A stretch of DNA of 64,000 nt, from contig NC_091255.1 in assembly GCF_042477335.2 (NCBI RefSeq), positions 24,344,501 through 24,408,500 of the forward strand, in the 5' to 3' direction. The notes under the pieces are model-generated. The model did no database searches and had not been told where the DNA came from. It worked only from the letters and a program-made list of their open reading frames with translations. Positions 53,331 to 64,000 of this stretch are shown here, one piece after another. How positions within the stretch are numbered: position 1 is the stretch's first letter; the number at the start of each line of letters is the position of its first letter. A program made the translations under genes and the position numbers. The DNA is from Ovis canadensis. Lineage: Eukaryota > Chordata > Mammalia > Artiodactyla > Bovidae.

Positions 53331-53954
53331 AATAATGGTGCTGAAAACCCCTAGCGAAACTATCACCAGCAGAATCCATAAGGAGAGGACGGCAGGAGGA
53401 ATGAAAGAGAGAGAGCAAATCAAAAGGTATATGGATTGAAAGCTAGGGAAAAAAAACATAGGCAGGGATGTGGGAAGAGAACCTTTGGGGGAAAATGGAT
53501 GCGCTTAGATTATTTAACTAGAAGAAACAGTTAAGTGCATCTGGGTGATTTTGCAACGAGTCCTACCCAAATCACATGAGGTTAATTATTTTGACCCCCA
53601 TTTCCTGCTATCACACTTGACTGAGGGCATCCCAGGCTGGCAAGGACACTACTGCCCTCAATAACAAGTCTCCGGCAAGTAATGACCTCTCTGGAGTATA
53701 AGTCAAGTTCCTGGAGTGCAGCTGTAACTCCAGAAGCAAACTGGCTTTGCAGTAATGGCTTCGACATAATTGCTAGTGGTTTCTCGTCTCTGTTGGCAAG
53801 AGACGCAAGGAGTGAAATTGCAAAGCCTTTTCCCCTCTGTTCTTTCTTTCTTTCTTGTTTTTCAGGGCCTGTTGTCCATCTTGCAACATCAGAGAATATG
53901 TGACTGTTGGGAACTCATTTTTGCAAAAGCACTAGGTAGACCCTGATGCCTAGA
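53331..53954. other. unique stretch, no gene seen
   Basis: No repeat recognised apart from a short TTTC tract near 53845. Confidence 0.4.
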
Positions 53955-54128
53955 AAGAGTGAGAGCAGGAGGAGAAGGGGGTGAGAGAGGATGAGATGGT
54001 TGGATGGCATCACAGACTCAACAGACATGAGTTTGAGCAAACTCCAAGAGGTGGTGAAGGACAAGGAAGCCGGGTGGTCCCTGGGGTTGCAAAGAATCAG
54101 AGGTGACTTAGCAGCTGAACAACGACTA
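53955..54128 (+). mobile_element. BovB 3' end fragment
   Basis: Forward BovB C-terminus: GAGGATGAGATGGTTGGATG (residues [10 protein letters not shown]) through ACTTAGCAGCTGAACAAC. Only about 170 bp. Confidence 0.85.
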
Positions 54129-55235
54129 GATAGACTGGCGGGTAGGGACTGTGATGCTGTGTGTACATTGTACCTAAGAACCTAGAACATGGTAGTTTAA
54201 GTCAGTGGATATTTGAAGAAAAGGGTGACTGTGAAGCTCTGTTTCTTTGAGGCCAAGCTTTTTTTTTTCTAAATAGTTTTGAGCCCCTTTAGCATATCAA
54301 GCTTTCTACTAGCCCTTGAGGACCAAATGCACACTAGGACATGATCTGTACCCCCACAGAGCTTATAGTCAACAGGGCAATTCTGCTGTTTGACAGAGAA
54401 AGGGAAACTTGTTATAACAAGGGAGTCAGACACTATGGACTTGACTTTTATAACTTTTTTAAAGAAATTCTCCCTCCTCTGGTTGGATACCTTTGTTCAC
54501 ATGGAAGACACCAGGAACCAGGGCCTCTTTTGGAAAATCAAGAAGCACAGTAATTTAAATTTCATTGATTCATTCAACAAATATCGATTGAGTCTTGATC
54601 ACCTTAGGAGCTGGATTTAGTGTTAGGAAACTGGTGTGAATTAGGCAGTCCCCAATCCTTATCTTCTGGGAGCTTGTATGTAAGCTGGGAGGCAGACAAT
54701 ACAAGAGAGAAGTAAGTACTAGAAGAAATATCAGGATTTTACACTGATCAGTGCAAAGCATTGAGAGGAATTTAGCTATTTTATTCAGAGATGAGGAAGT
54801 CAATAAATTTCCATGTTTCTTTCATTTCCTGTTCAGACACACAGATCCCTCCAAGCCTCTCTGTTTCTCCAACCACATTTCACACCCTTTGAGAGAAATT
54901 CTGACATAGGTACACTCACCCCCCATTTCTTAATGCTCAGGATTCTATCAAAACCATGAGTAAATAAATTAACTTCTATGCTTCTCAGGTGCCTCGGCCG
55001 TCAGATAAGCATCATAATACCTGCAGTTTGTCAAGATAAAAATGGATGTGAAAACAGCTGAAGCCGAGTGAGCATTTGATCCCTGTTTCTTTTGTAAGCA
55101 AAAGAAGATTCTTTCTGAGACTCTTGAGGCTTAAGCAGACAAAGATTTAGAGTGCAGGTCCTTGTCAGTGATGTTCTCGAAGAGGACGAGAAGCTCAGAC
55201 TCGCAGCACCTTTAGGGTGGGGAGACCTACAAGCA
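54129..55235. other. unique stretch with old-repeat relics
   Basis: 54560-54760 (CATTGATTCATTCAACAAAT, GGGAGCTTGTATGTAAGC) belongs to the same unnamed old repeat as 205-350. No gene recognised. Confidence 0.4.
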
Positions 55236-55446
55236 ATACATTGTTTGGTCGCTCAGTCGTGTCTGACTCTTCGCAACCCTGTGGACTCCAGCCCACCAGG
55301 CTCTTCTGTGCATGGGATTTCTCAGGCAAGAATACTGGAGTGGGTTGTCATTTCCTTCTCCGGGGTGTCTTCCTGACCCAGGGATTGAACTCATGTCTCT
55401 TGCATTGCAGGAGGATTCTTTACTGCTGAACCACCAGGGAAACTGC
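55236..55446 (-). mobile_element. Bov-tA SINE
   Basis: GCTCAGTCGTGTCTGACTC, ATACTGGAGTGGGTTGTC, GGGATTGAACTCATG, ending AACCACCAGGGAAACTG. Confidence 0.9.
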
Positions 55447-55784
55447 ACAATAGGGTATAAACGACCCTAGCAGAGTGTCCCCACCCAGCCAGGGGAGATG
55501 GCCCTGAGTCCGGTTCTGAGAGCTTTCTCCTTGTTCATGGGACTCATCTGGACCCTCGTTCATGCATACTGGTGTCGCCCTGCTTGACTGGTCTCATGTT
55601 TAAGCACTGATTCCTCACTGCACGCTTCCCGTTTTGCATGCTGTGCGGACAGGATGAGTGGCATGGGGTTAAAGAAAGGTCACAAGTTCCCAGTGTGTGG
55701 CTCCGTGTCACCAGGGTCTCCTTTTGACAACAGTAGTAATACTAGTGATGGCGTTAAGAATGGCAGCTATGGCGGCTGAGCTTT

Positions 55785-55950
55785 CCTTAGACATTTGCTA
55801 GTGCTCACACATTTCAACTCATCAGATCTTCCCATCTGCCTTAGGAGGTGGGTACTCAGATTTAGCCCCCTTTTACAGATGAGCAAACCAAGGTTTAGAC
55901 AAATTAAAGAGCTAGTGAGGAGTGGATCTGGGACTTATCGCATAGCCGTT
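55785..55950 (-). mobile_element. MIR, reverse
   Basis: TTAGGAGGTGGGTACTCAG, CCCTTTTACAGATGAGCAAA, AAAGAGCTAGTGAGGAGTGG. Confidence 0.75.
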
Positions 55951-56064
55951 TCTCACCAGCGCCTGAGCCCTGGACCACAGTGCTCCATGGCCTCACAAGA
56001 CACATGGGCAGCAGCAGGATTCACTGATCCTGGACTCTCATGGAAGCTCATCCCGCCAGCAGTG

Positions 56065-56170
56065 GGACCACAGCAATTTACTTCACTCCTTTAAGCCTCA
56101 GTCTCCCCGTCTGTAAAATGGGCAGAATAACCTCACAGGATGAAATGAGGCGTTAGCTCCCAGTACATGG
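56065..56170 (+). mobile_element. MIR, forward
   Basis: CCTCAGTCTCCCCGTCTG, TAAAATGGGCAGAATAACC, CAGGATGAAATGAGGC. It faces the reverse MIR just upstream. Confidence 0.75.
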
Positions 56171-56289
56171 AAATGTCAGCTTCCCTCCATGGAAATTCAA
56201 TCTGTACAGAGAACTTAGTGGAACATTTGAATGCCACACTCCCCAGTATCCCACAGTCCAGAGCCTTCTCTGCCTTGTGCACAGACCAC

Positions 56290-56840
56290 CTGCCCTGCCC
56301 ACTCCTTAGGAACAATCATTAATTTACAAATTGGCCCCTGGACTTGGAGGGCAGGGAGAGACCAAGGGAAGAGGCAGCCCCTCCAGATTGGTCAGTGGCG
56401 GTTTCACAAGCAAAGCAACTTACAGAGGAGGCTTGTCTTGGATGCAGCAAGATGAGTAGATCTCTATACCCGCCCACCAGAACCTTAGAAGTTTATATAG
56501 AAGCCTTAACTGGGCTCAGTCACGTACACCATCCGGATGGTCTCAGCAACACATTGCTGTCTCATGCCCGTGTCCTTGAAAACGGCTCCTATGGTGGGAG
56601 CAGTGGGCAAAACACACATTCCAAGGACAGCGGAGGGGTAAGGAGCCTCTCATTGCCTGGGGCCAGCTCGGGGGGTCAACCCTGTCACATTTTGTCAATT
56701 ACCTCCTCCAACAACAGTGCAAAGATGTCTCTTACTTGTTGGTGCCCTCCCTCAAGGCTTTATCAAAGTGCTTGTACCAAATTAGCAGGCAATAAATTCT
56801 TGCTAATTAAAGGCATAATCAGACATGGAAAAAGGAGGCA
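56290..56840 (+). other. unassigned LTR-like block
   Basis: About 550 bp with a GC-rich body, a short TATATA-like A/T box (TTTATATAG near 56490) and CAATAAATTC near 56790 followed by T/A-rich sequence. The size and signal spacing resemble a mammalian LTR, but I cannot name a family or see TG...CA ends or a target duplication. The 179-codon frame at 56344-56883 runs through it and has no motif. Confidence 0.3.
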
Positions 56841-56854
56841 TAGATGTATGTGTA

Positions 56855-57362
56855 CATTTAAACATATTTCTATTGGAATATAACTGCCTTACAATGTTGT
56901 GCTAGTTTCTGTTGTCCCAATGAAGGGAATCAGCTATATGTACACATACATTCCTTCCCTCTTGGACCCCCTCACACTCCCCCTATCCCACCCCCTAGGT
57001 CCTCACAGAGCGCTGAACAGAGCTTCCTGTGCCATACAGCAGCTTCCCACCAGCTGTCAGTTTTACACGTGGAAGTGTGTGTATGTCAGCCCTAATCTCT
57101 CGATTCATCCTGCCCTCCCCTTCCCTCACTGTGTGTCTACATGCCCATTCGCTACACCTGCCTCTGTATTCCTGCCTTGGAAATTAAGGCCATCTGTACT
57201 ATTTTTCTAGATTCCACATATATGCATGAATAGACCATATTTGTTTTCTTTTTCTGACATCCTTCACTCTGTATGACAGACTCTAGGTCCATCCATATCT
57301 CTATACAAGATTCTATTTTGTTTCTTTTAGTGGCTGTGTAATAGTATACTTTGTATTTGTTT
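56855..57362 (-). mobile_element. L1 3' end
   Basis: ATTGGAATATAACTGCCTTA, GTACACATACATTCC, CTTCACTCTGTATGACAG, TGGCTGTGTAATAGTATAC. The longest reverse L1 tail here (0.5 kb). Confidence 0.8.
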
Positions 57363-57370
57363 AAACAGAG

Positions 57371-57650
57371 TTGACGGAGAAGGCAATGGCAACCCACTCC
57401 AGTACTCTTGCCTGGAAAACCCCATGGACAAAGGAGCCTGGTAGGCTGCAGTCCATGGGGTTGCTAAGAGTCAGGCACGACTGAGCGACTTCACCTTCAC
57501 TTTTCACTTTCATGCATTGGAGAAGGAAATGGCAACCCACTCCACTGTTCTTGCCTGGAGACTCCCAGGGATGGGGGAGCCTGGTGGGCTGCCGTCTATG
57601 GGGTCGCACAGAGTCGGACATGACTGAAGCGACTTAGCAGCAGCAGCAGC
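57371..57650 (+). mobile_element. BOV-A2 dimeric SINE with target duplication
   Basis: GGAGAAGGCAATGGCAACCC to (AGC)n. Flanked by AAACAGAG at 57363-57370 and 57651-57658. Inserted at the edge of the L1 fragment. Confidence 0.93.
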
Positions 57651-57984
57651 AAACAGAGATGAAGGGAAAAGACGATTACGTCTCCCTTACTCTCTCTACA
57701 ATAAGCTTTTGAAAACTCAGCCTCTCTGGCGGCTCCTCTGTGGCCCTTTGGACGACACACACAAGGACACACAAGGTCTGAAAGGACCTCCCAGTGTAGC
57801 CTTCTGGCCAAGTCCTGTATCTTCCTCCAGACTCCATCTCCTGCTCATCGTTTCTCGCACTTCTCTCCGGCCCTCACTGACTTCATTTTCCCCAGAGCCG
57901 GCGGTTCTTACCGTGACCAGTCGCCATGGCACTGTCACATGGCTTCACGTGTCAGGGGAGGGAGCTTGGTTAGAGTAACAGCAG

Positions 57985-58170
57985 AGTGGAAAGGCTGTGA
58001 AATCTGGCACCAGCAGACTGGGCTTTGATCTCGACCCTCCTCCTATCTTCTCAGCATCCTTCACCTCTCTGAGCCTCAGTTTCTTCTTTTGTACTGTGGA
58101 AACAATGCCCCTGTTCTGCTTACAGAAATCAGATAGGAAAACGCCTGCCTAAGAGCTTCACATCATCTGT
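57985..58170 (+). mobile_element. MIR
   Basis: CACCAGCAGACTGGGCTTTG, CTTCACCTCTCTGAGCCTCA, GTTTCTTCTTTTGTACTGTG. Confidence 0.65.
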
Positions 58171-59239
58171 GGTACAGAGAGAAGACGTTACCAGTGCCTC
58201 GCCTGTGAGATGAAAAGTTCCCTGGGAGCAGGGCTATGCTTTCTACTTCCTGTTTATTCCCTTGAAGCGCTGCCCGCGGGCTTGGACACGTTCAAACCTG
58301 TGTAATGAATCTGTAGTGGGACGCATGTAGATGCAGGGAGAAAGATGAACGTGATTACAAACATAAACGTGTTGCTCCCTTTCCTTCCGTCCTCTTTACC
58401 TCTTTCTTATTCCCAGTTCATTGCTTTGATTTCGTGTTGTTTTATGAAAGAGCTAGGGAGTAAATAAATGGAATGAAAATGAATACAGGAGATACAGAAA
58501 AGTCATCAAATGCAAGTAAGTACCCGAGTGAAGTGCACCGAGATGCACGCAGTGAAACCCTTTTGAAAACAGCAGATGGATGGATAGAGTGGGGAGAGGG
58601 ATGGAAGGGGGTTGGGTTCAGATCTAAGAAAGTAGGTGGGTTGATGAGTCGGGGAAGCTGTGAAATAAGAAAATGATCACGGTATGATAAGATACCACCA
58701 CCGCCAACGACTGGTTCCCGAAGATCAGAAGCAGTTGTAACCACAAGGGGGAGAGGAAGTTCCACTCAGCAGCAGGACCTGCTTCTTTGGCCCTCTGTTT
58801 CTTTGGCTGGCCTTCTGCAAGCTCACCAGCTCACCTAAGGCCAGAGTGGTGTTAATAAAGTTTTTGTTGAAGGCCTGTCTGTGGCTTGTTGATTTCAGGG
58901 CATTTTTTTTTCCTGCTTCTTTGTCCTGATGCAAAAACAAACAGCGATGGTTTCTATCTATGACTTCCTTCCCAGGGGAAAGAGGAGCAGAGGAAGACTC
59001 AGAGAGGAGGATGAATAAAGACAAAAACAGGAAATCGATCAGACCTAGAGAAGAAAAACATAAAGAGGGTGGACAGGAGCGAGGTGGAGTGCAGCAGGCT
59101 TCCACCCCCTAAGCATAAGGGAAATGACGTGAAGTCAAAGCAGACATCAGGACCTTGGTGCCCTGGGTACCTGCTTCTATCCGTGGGGTAGATGTGAGCC
59201 AGGCCTGCTTCATTCATATGAGAGAGAACTTCTGTGTCA
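58171..59239. other. unique stretch, no gene seen
   Basis: Minus-strand frames of 107 and 126 codons (58442-58765, 58725-59105) lack motifs and splice support. No named repeat. Confidence 0.4.
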
Positions 59240-59346
59240 TTAAAAAATTTTATTGGAGTATAATGTTGTATTAGTTTCTGCTGTACAATGAAGTGAATCA
59301 GCTATTTGTATACATATATCCCCTTCCTCTCGGACCTTCTTCCCCA

Positions 59347-59347
<1 letters not shown>
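59240..59347 (-). mobile_element. L1 3' end fragment
   Basis: TTTATTGGAGTATAATGTTG, TAGTTTCTGCTGTACAATG, GTATACATATATCCCC. Confidence 0.75.
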
Positions 59348-59380
<33 letters not shown>

Positions 59381-59404
59381 GTGTGTGTGCGTGTGTGTGT
59401 GTGT
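59348..59404. repeat. (TG)n microsatellite with CG interruptions
   Basis: About 28 TG units broken twice by TGCG, directly after the L1 fragment. Confidence 0.95.
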
Positions 59405-59489
59405 CTTCAAATAGGATGAAAATGAGCATTGTCTGGGAGTTTCCCTCAGCCTATCTGGAGGGGTAGGCTGTAGGTGTCTAAGGAATCAC

Positions 59490-59698
59490 AGGTTGTTTAG
59501 TTCTAAGTTGAGCCCAACTCTTTGCAGCCCCATGGACTGTAGCCCACCAGGCTCCTCTGTCCATGGGATTTTCTCAGGCAAGAATACTGGAGTGCGTTGC
59601 TATGTCCTCCTCCATGGGATTTTCCTGACCCAGGGATCGAACCCATGTCTCCTGCATTGCAGACAGATTCTTTACCACTAAGCCACCTGGGAAGCCTG
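59490..59698 (-). mobile_element. Bov-tA SINE
   Basis: GAGCCCAACTCTTTGCAGCC, ATACTGGAGTGCGTTGC, CCCAGGGATCGAACCC, ending GCCACCTGGGAAGCC. Confidence 0.9.
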
Positions 59699-59750
59699 AG
59701 AAGTGTCTCATGGAAAGCAAACTAAATAAGAGGAAGTAGCCACTGACTCT

Positions 59751-60031
59751 GGAGAAGGCAGTGGCACCCCACTCCAGTGCTCTAGCCTGGAAAATCCCAC
59801 GGACGGAGGAGCCTGGTGGGCTGCAGTCCATGAGGTCTCTAAGAGTCGGACACGATTGAGTGACTTCACTTTCACTTTTCACTTTCATGCATTGGAGAAG
59901 GAAATGGCACCCACTCCAGTGTTCTTGCCTGGAGAATCCCAGGGATGGGGGAGCCTGGTGGGCTGCCGTCTATGGGGTCGCACAGAGTCAGACATGACTG
60001 AAGCAACTTAGCAGTTTAGCAGCAGCAGCAG
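59751..60031 (+). mobile_element. BOV-A2 dimeric SINE with target duplication
   Basis: GGAGAAGGCAGTGGCACCCC to (AGC)n. Flanked by the perfect 11-bp repeat CCACTGACTCT at 59740-59750 and 60032-60042. Confidence 0.94.
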
Positions 60032-60371
60032 CCACTGACTCTGTAGAAGGGGGCAGGGACTCATTACAAACTAATTTTTGGTTATCCAAAAATTGATTGA
60101 GGGTAAGGAAGAGCTCGGAGACCCTCGTGTGATTATCTTCCTTATTTCATGCTGGCAAACAGTTATTAAATACCACTTGTTTAGTAATTTCTTCGTGATA
60201 TCATTATCCTATCTGATGAGGAAAGAGGAGAGGAGTTTCTATGGGAAGTGTCAAGGTCAGTTGTCCATGCAAAGTCAGGAGAAGTCAAATGGAACAACCT
60301 CTTAACTGGGCAGGTAACTAGCATGCAGTTCATACCTGGCCTCAGCTTTCACCAGGACCCACATTTCTGTG

Positions 60372-60590
60372 GGCTTCCCAGGTGGTGCTAGTGGTAAAGG
60401 ACCCCCCTGCCAACGTGGGAGACATAAGGGTCACAGGTTCGACTTTTACATCTGGAAGATCCCAAGGAGGGCATGGCAACCCACTTCAGTATTCTTTCTT
60501 GGAGGATCCCCATGGACAGAGGAGCCTGGAGGGTTATCGCCCGTAGGGTCGCAAAGAGTCAAACAGGATTGAAGCGACTTAGCACATGTT
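60372..60590 (+). mobile_element. Bov-tA SINE
   Basis: GGGCTTCCCAGGTGGTGC, CACAGGTTCGACTTTTAC, GGGTCGCAAAGAGTCAAAC, ending GAAGCGACTTAGCAC. Confidence 0.88.
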
Positions 60591-61599
60591 TTGTGCTAAG
60601 ACAATGAAGTTAAGGAGACCTTATTCAAAAGACCTTGAAGTTAGAATTTTCTGGTCAAATAACCCCAGCTGAGATTCTCTGAGTGCATAGCTTCCTGCTG
60701 AACGCAGGGACCCTGGTTCTACCGAGGTCTTTCCTGGATGCTGGGGTCACAGTGAACAGGCTTGAGGGGCAGGAGCTGGCCTTCACCTTCCTCAGGAACA
60801 AGGTTCAGAGCAGGTTCCAGTTTCCCTTCTTCCCAGGTTAAAAGAGAGTCCTCATTCTAGCCTCTCAGAGGAGCAGCATCAGCATCAGAAGTAAGGGAAT
60901 TCACCTGGTGTTCATTTACTCATGAGTTCTCATACTGACAAGCCCCTCCCAGGTCCTTCACGCTGGGGTACAGCTTCCAACAAGCCAGGCAGGGTCTCTG
61001 TACTGGAGCTGGGGGTGGGTCTATGCAACAGATAATTCACAAGGAGATGAGATGAATTTCCTGACAATGATGAGCCCAGAGAAGAGAAGGGACCATGTAA
61101 TGGCATCATAAGTGGGGTGGAGGGTGGTGACAGGAGGCCAGCCGCAGCCCCTCCCATCAGGTGATTTATGAGAAGAAGCCAGCCTGGGGGAAATCTCTCT
61201 AGGCTGAAGGAAATGCAAAAGTAAAACTCCAGACACCAGGTGGCATGCCTGGTAGAGAGGAAGAGCTCCCGGGACATGGCTGGGTCTGGGTGGGGTCCCT
61301 GATCTGTGCTCCATAACCCTGTAAGGGCAGAGAGCCTCCAAGCCCCCAACCCTAGAGATTCAGCTGCAGAGGGGTGTAGGCGGTGGGAAGGGGAAGGCAG
61401 CCAGGATCTGCATTTTAACGTGTTGGGTGATTCTCAGTCACCTGGCCCTGTCAACCCCCTGCTCCAGCAGATGGTGACATGGGGTTAATGACCAGAATCC
61501 CCGATTCAAACTCATTTTTATCCCATTAACTAGGCATTTGTGACCTGGTCAGGGCTTGGGTCAAATTGCAGCAGCAGAGGAAGCTGACACACAGGTGTG
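60591..61599. other. unique stretch, no gene seen
   Basis: Two overlapping minus-strand frames (139 and 106 codons, 60930-61349) have no recognised motif, and nothing supports splicing or a promoter. No repeat recognised. Confidence 0.35.
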
Positions 61600-61818
61600 T
61601 GTGCTGAGTCGCTTCGGTTGTGGGTTGTGTTTAACTCTTCGCGACCCTATGGACTGTAGTTCGCCAGGCTCCTCTGTCCATAGGATTCTCCAGGCAAGAA
61701 TACTGGAGTGGGTTGCCATGCCCTCCTCCAGGTGATCTTCCCAGCTCAGGGATCGAACTTGCATCTCTTATGTCTCCTGCATAGGCAGGCAGGTTCTTTA
61801 CCACTAGCGCCATAGGGA
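61600..61818 (-). mobile_element. Bov-tA SINE
   Basis: TTTAACTCTTCGCGACCC, ATACTGGAGTGGGTTGCC, CAGGGATCGAACTTGC, ending ACTAGCGCCATAGGG. Confidence 0.88.
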
Positions 61819-61959
61819 GGAGGCCTCCACAATGATTTAACACAAATGCAAACTGCGCGGAGGTGTTATGTGGTTTTCCAGTGGCCACGCAGCAGGCTGG
61901 ATCCATTCCAGAGCTCAGATCAACTGGCTACTGAGCCCCTAAAGTCTACTCTGTGTGCC

Positions 61960-63120
61960 CTGGCCTTTGCAGTTTTTACCTGGAAAAGGAAAAAAATAGA
62001 GCAACTATAAATAAAATCTCAATAAGCTACACTTAGGCCCAGCTTTGCTTAATGCCCCTGCCTGGAATACCCTTCATGACAAATTATTTGCTAAGTGTAC
62101 ACTGAAGTAACTAAATGGGAATAGTTGTTGTGTGAGGTGTTTATTTATAAACCAATAGCAGAAAAACACTTTGGTTTATAATAATTGATCTTTAAGCTTT
62201 CTTTAGAGGAATGAACTGCCAGGAAAAAAAAAAAGTTGTGTACTGAGGCCCCTCCGAGTTTGAAATAATAATTAATAACGCCATCTGTATAATAGAAAGA
62301 AATGCATCTTTTTTAAAGTTAGGGAATGATGGTGGCAGCAACTTGTATCCAGCACATGTTAAGCAGCAAATTAGCATTCAAGTTGATTATAGATCTCAGC
62401 TTGCTAACCTTGCCTGTCACTATTTGCAGGACACTGGAGGCAGGGCCCTGCAATTTGTAACCTCACGTTCCTTGGGCTGTAGGCTCTGGAGAGGCCCCAG
62501 GTTTCTCAGGATTAGAAGAGGGTCCCCCCTCCTTGCATCTCAGAGAAGCAGCTTCAGTGTCAAAGAAAGTGAACTCATCCGTGTGTTCATTTATTCAGTC
62601 ATAAGTGGATAAATTTACCACAGCAAAAATCTGGGCCCATTGTCTACTGGGGAATTAGATTATTTTATTTGCAAATGATTTGTCTGGAAATGTTTTCAGT
62701 GTTTAGTCCTGCACTTAATATTTTGCATGCATCAAAAAGACCATTACACAAAATTAAGGCAGAGTCTGAAAATCTGGGCCAAATAGACTCAATCTAAACC
62801 TATTCCTCATAAACCCCTACACATACCATAGTGCATTGTAAATCTGATTGAGGAGGGAAATCCTTAGCCAACTAAACACCACAGAAACCTTTTTAAGGAT
62901 CCTGGACTCTCTGATGTTTGTATATAAACCAGACTGCTAATTGCAAATGAGTCTTATCTATTAAAGAGGGTCTTTAACAAGAGCCATGTAGCAACATTCA
63001 ATTAGCTATCAAGTTGAATTGCTATATATGCCAGGAAACTCTGCAGTCTTGCTTCTTGAAGGATATTCTATAACTTAGATATTTCATATTCGAAGCTGGC
63101 GCCATGATGTTCTGCACTAC
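61960..63120. other. AT-rich repeat-poor tract with octamer-like sites
   Basis: About 1.16 kb without any repeat I recognise, in a window that otherwise has one about every 0.6 kb. It holds ATTTGCAAAT at 62667-62676, TTTTGCATGCAT at 62721-62732 and AATTGCAAATGA near 62939-62950 (POU/octamer-like), plus TAATTAATAA-type homeobox-like motifs near 62268. Non-coding. A regulatory role is only an inference. Confidence 0.25.
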
Positions 63121-63129
63121 TGAGATCTT

Positions 63130-63300
63130 GTGGAAGCATTTATATTGGGGTTGGAAAATGTCTTTCAGATTCAGACATTCTGCAGTTTGACTATCAGCTC
63201 TGCCCCTTGATAGCTGTGAGACCTTGGGCAAGGTAGCTCTCCTCTGGGTACTAGGCCTTCTCATCTGTAAAATGGGCTTGGGAGTACCACTCTCTCACTG
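63130..63300 (+). mobile_element. MIR
   Basis: CAGCTCTGCCCCTTGATAGC, GAGACCTTGGGCAAGG, CTTCTCATCTGTAAAATGGG. Confidence 0.8.
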
Positions 63301-64000
63301 TGATTGATAATATCCACACAGTGTCAAGAATGGACCCAAGCGCTCTGTGATGAAATCCACCATCAGGGACATTCTCACCCCACCAGTGGGGACTCCAACA
63401 AGTGAACAGGTTTAAATGGGAGAGAGGGTAATTAGAACAACTCGGAGATCTTTTTCTGTACACATGAGCAAGCACATTAGGGTGTGAATTGAGGGAAAAT
63501 ATGATTCTGGGAAAAGAAGAGGCTTCAAGGGGAGAGGCAGATCTGAGCTGGGGGAAAGGGACTGAAAGGCAGCGCAGGCAAGGGTGGGGGTGGGAGGAAC
63601 GTGGGGGGATGCAGGAAGCTGGTTTCCGGCTGGGCCTTGCTAGACCAGGAGCTCATTTCTCTCACTCTCTGCTGTAGAGAAAGGACCAGGTGCACTCCAC
63701 TGGGACTTGTGTCTCTCTGCCTGACACTGGAGGGCGTCACTGAGAAGACACGACTGCTGGTTGACCCAATCGGCTGGACCCAGGCAACGAGAGGCTCCTA
63801 ACCCATGTCCTGTCCTTGGAAAGTACATTTCACCCACCATTTAATACCAGGTACTATTTCAAGGGTACAGCCTTGAGAGAGTAAGTTGGTGTGACTCAAC
63901 CCAGTTAAGGGTTCTATATAAACTTTTAAGATTTGGCAGGGAGGAGGGGAGGTCTAGTGACCTTGCAGCCCACCAAGACAAGCCTTGTACACAAGTTCCC
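63301..64000. other. unique stretch, no gene seen
   Basis: 63485-63620 is purine- and G-rich (GGGTGGGGGTGGGAGG), which makes long but meaningless frames on both strands. No repeat or gene recognised up to the window end. Confidence 0.4.

Noticed and set aside
56344..56883. 179-codon open frame
   Set aside because: No recognisable domain; it runs through the LTR-like block into an L1 fragment. Kept only as a note under that block.
58442..59105. Minus-strand frames of 107 and 126 codons
   Set aside because: No domain or exon signals; low-complexity Ser/Leu-rich translations of A/G-rich DNA.
60930..61349. Minus-strand frames of 139 and 106 codons
   Set aside because: Two frames overlap in GC-rich sequence, neither with a motif or splice support; chance openness is likely.
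63582..63608. G-quadruplex candidate
   Set aside because: Four G-tracts exist but one loop is about 8 bases and there is no promoter nearby; weak and probably incidental.
1..64000. CRISPR arrays, bacterial operons or riboswitches
   Set aside because: Nothing of the kind; repeats are mammalian interspersed elements and simple repeats.

Overview
The window is ruminant (pecoran, most likely bovine) nuclear DNA. It is crowded with cetartiodactyl and ruminant repeats: tRNA-derived CHR SINEs, Bov-tA and dimeric BOV-A2 SINEs, BovB (RTE-type) LINEs and bovine-type L1s. Beneath these lie older mammalian repeats (MIR, L2, Tigger and an old L1). I see no intact host protein-coding gene. Cattle cannot be separated from buffalo, yak or sheep by eye. 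Two short exon-like stretches near 10.26 kb and 11.36 kb are weak candidates only.

The main object is a class I (gammaretrovirus-like) endogenous provirus at 12561-22172, on the plus strand, flanked by the 5-bp duplication AGCAC. It has two LTRs of about 440 bp that differ at about 25 positions, a tRNA-Pro-type primer binding site, gag, protease, reverse transcriptase, RNase H, integrase, env and a polypurine tract. Gag and pol carry about a dozen stops and frameshifts. A 1.1-kb L1 tail with its own poly-A has also inserted into the reverse transcriptase region. Env is much better preserved: one stop codon near its N-terminus, then 590 open codons holding all the expected surface and transmembrane landmarks. 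The gag-pol readthrough stop and its downstream context are still recognisable.

Layout by region. 0-12.5 kb: unique DNA with SINEs, an old internally deleted L1, a BovB tail, a short telomere-type repeat inside a SINE, and a 96-bp tandem duplication. 12.56-22.17 kb: the provirus. 22-34 kb: SINE-rich, with a MIR split by a U6 snRNA retrocopy, an L2, a 3'-UTR-like retrocopy with a 10-bp target-site duplication, a 1.2-kb BovB, an L1 broken by BovB and CHR insertions, and a class II LTR fragment. 34-49.9 kb: mostly unique DNA with SINEs, a 2-kb L1 carrying a BOV-A2, a Tigger1 remnant and microsatellites. 49.95-53.13 kb: a near full-length but dead BovB. 53-64 kb: SINEs, an unassigned LTR-like block and an AT-rich repeat-poor tract near the right end.

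No genes here form an operon or pathway. The functional logic is retroelement biology: the LTR promoter and poly-A signals frame the provirus, and layered insertions (ERV then L1; L1 then BovB; MIR then U6; CHR then BOV-A2) record their relative ages.
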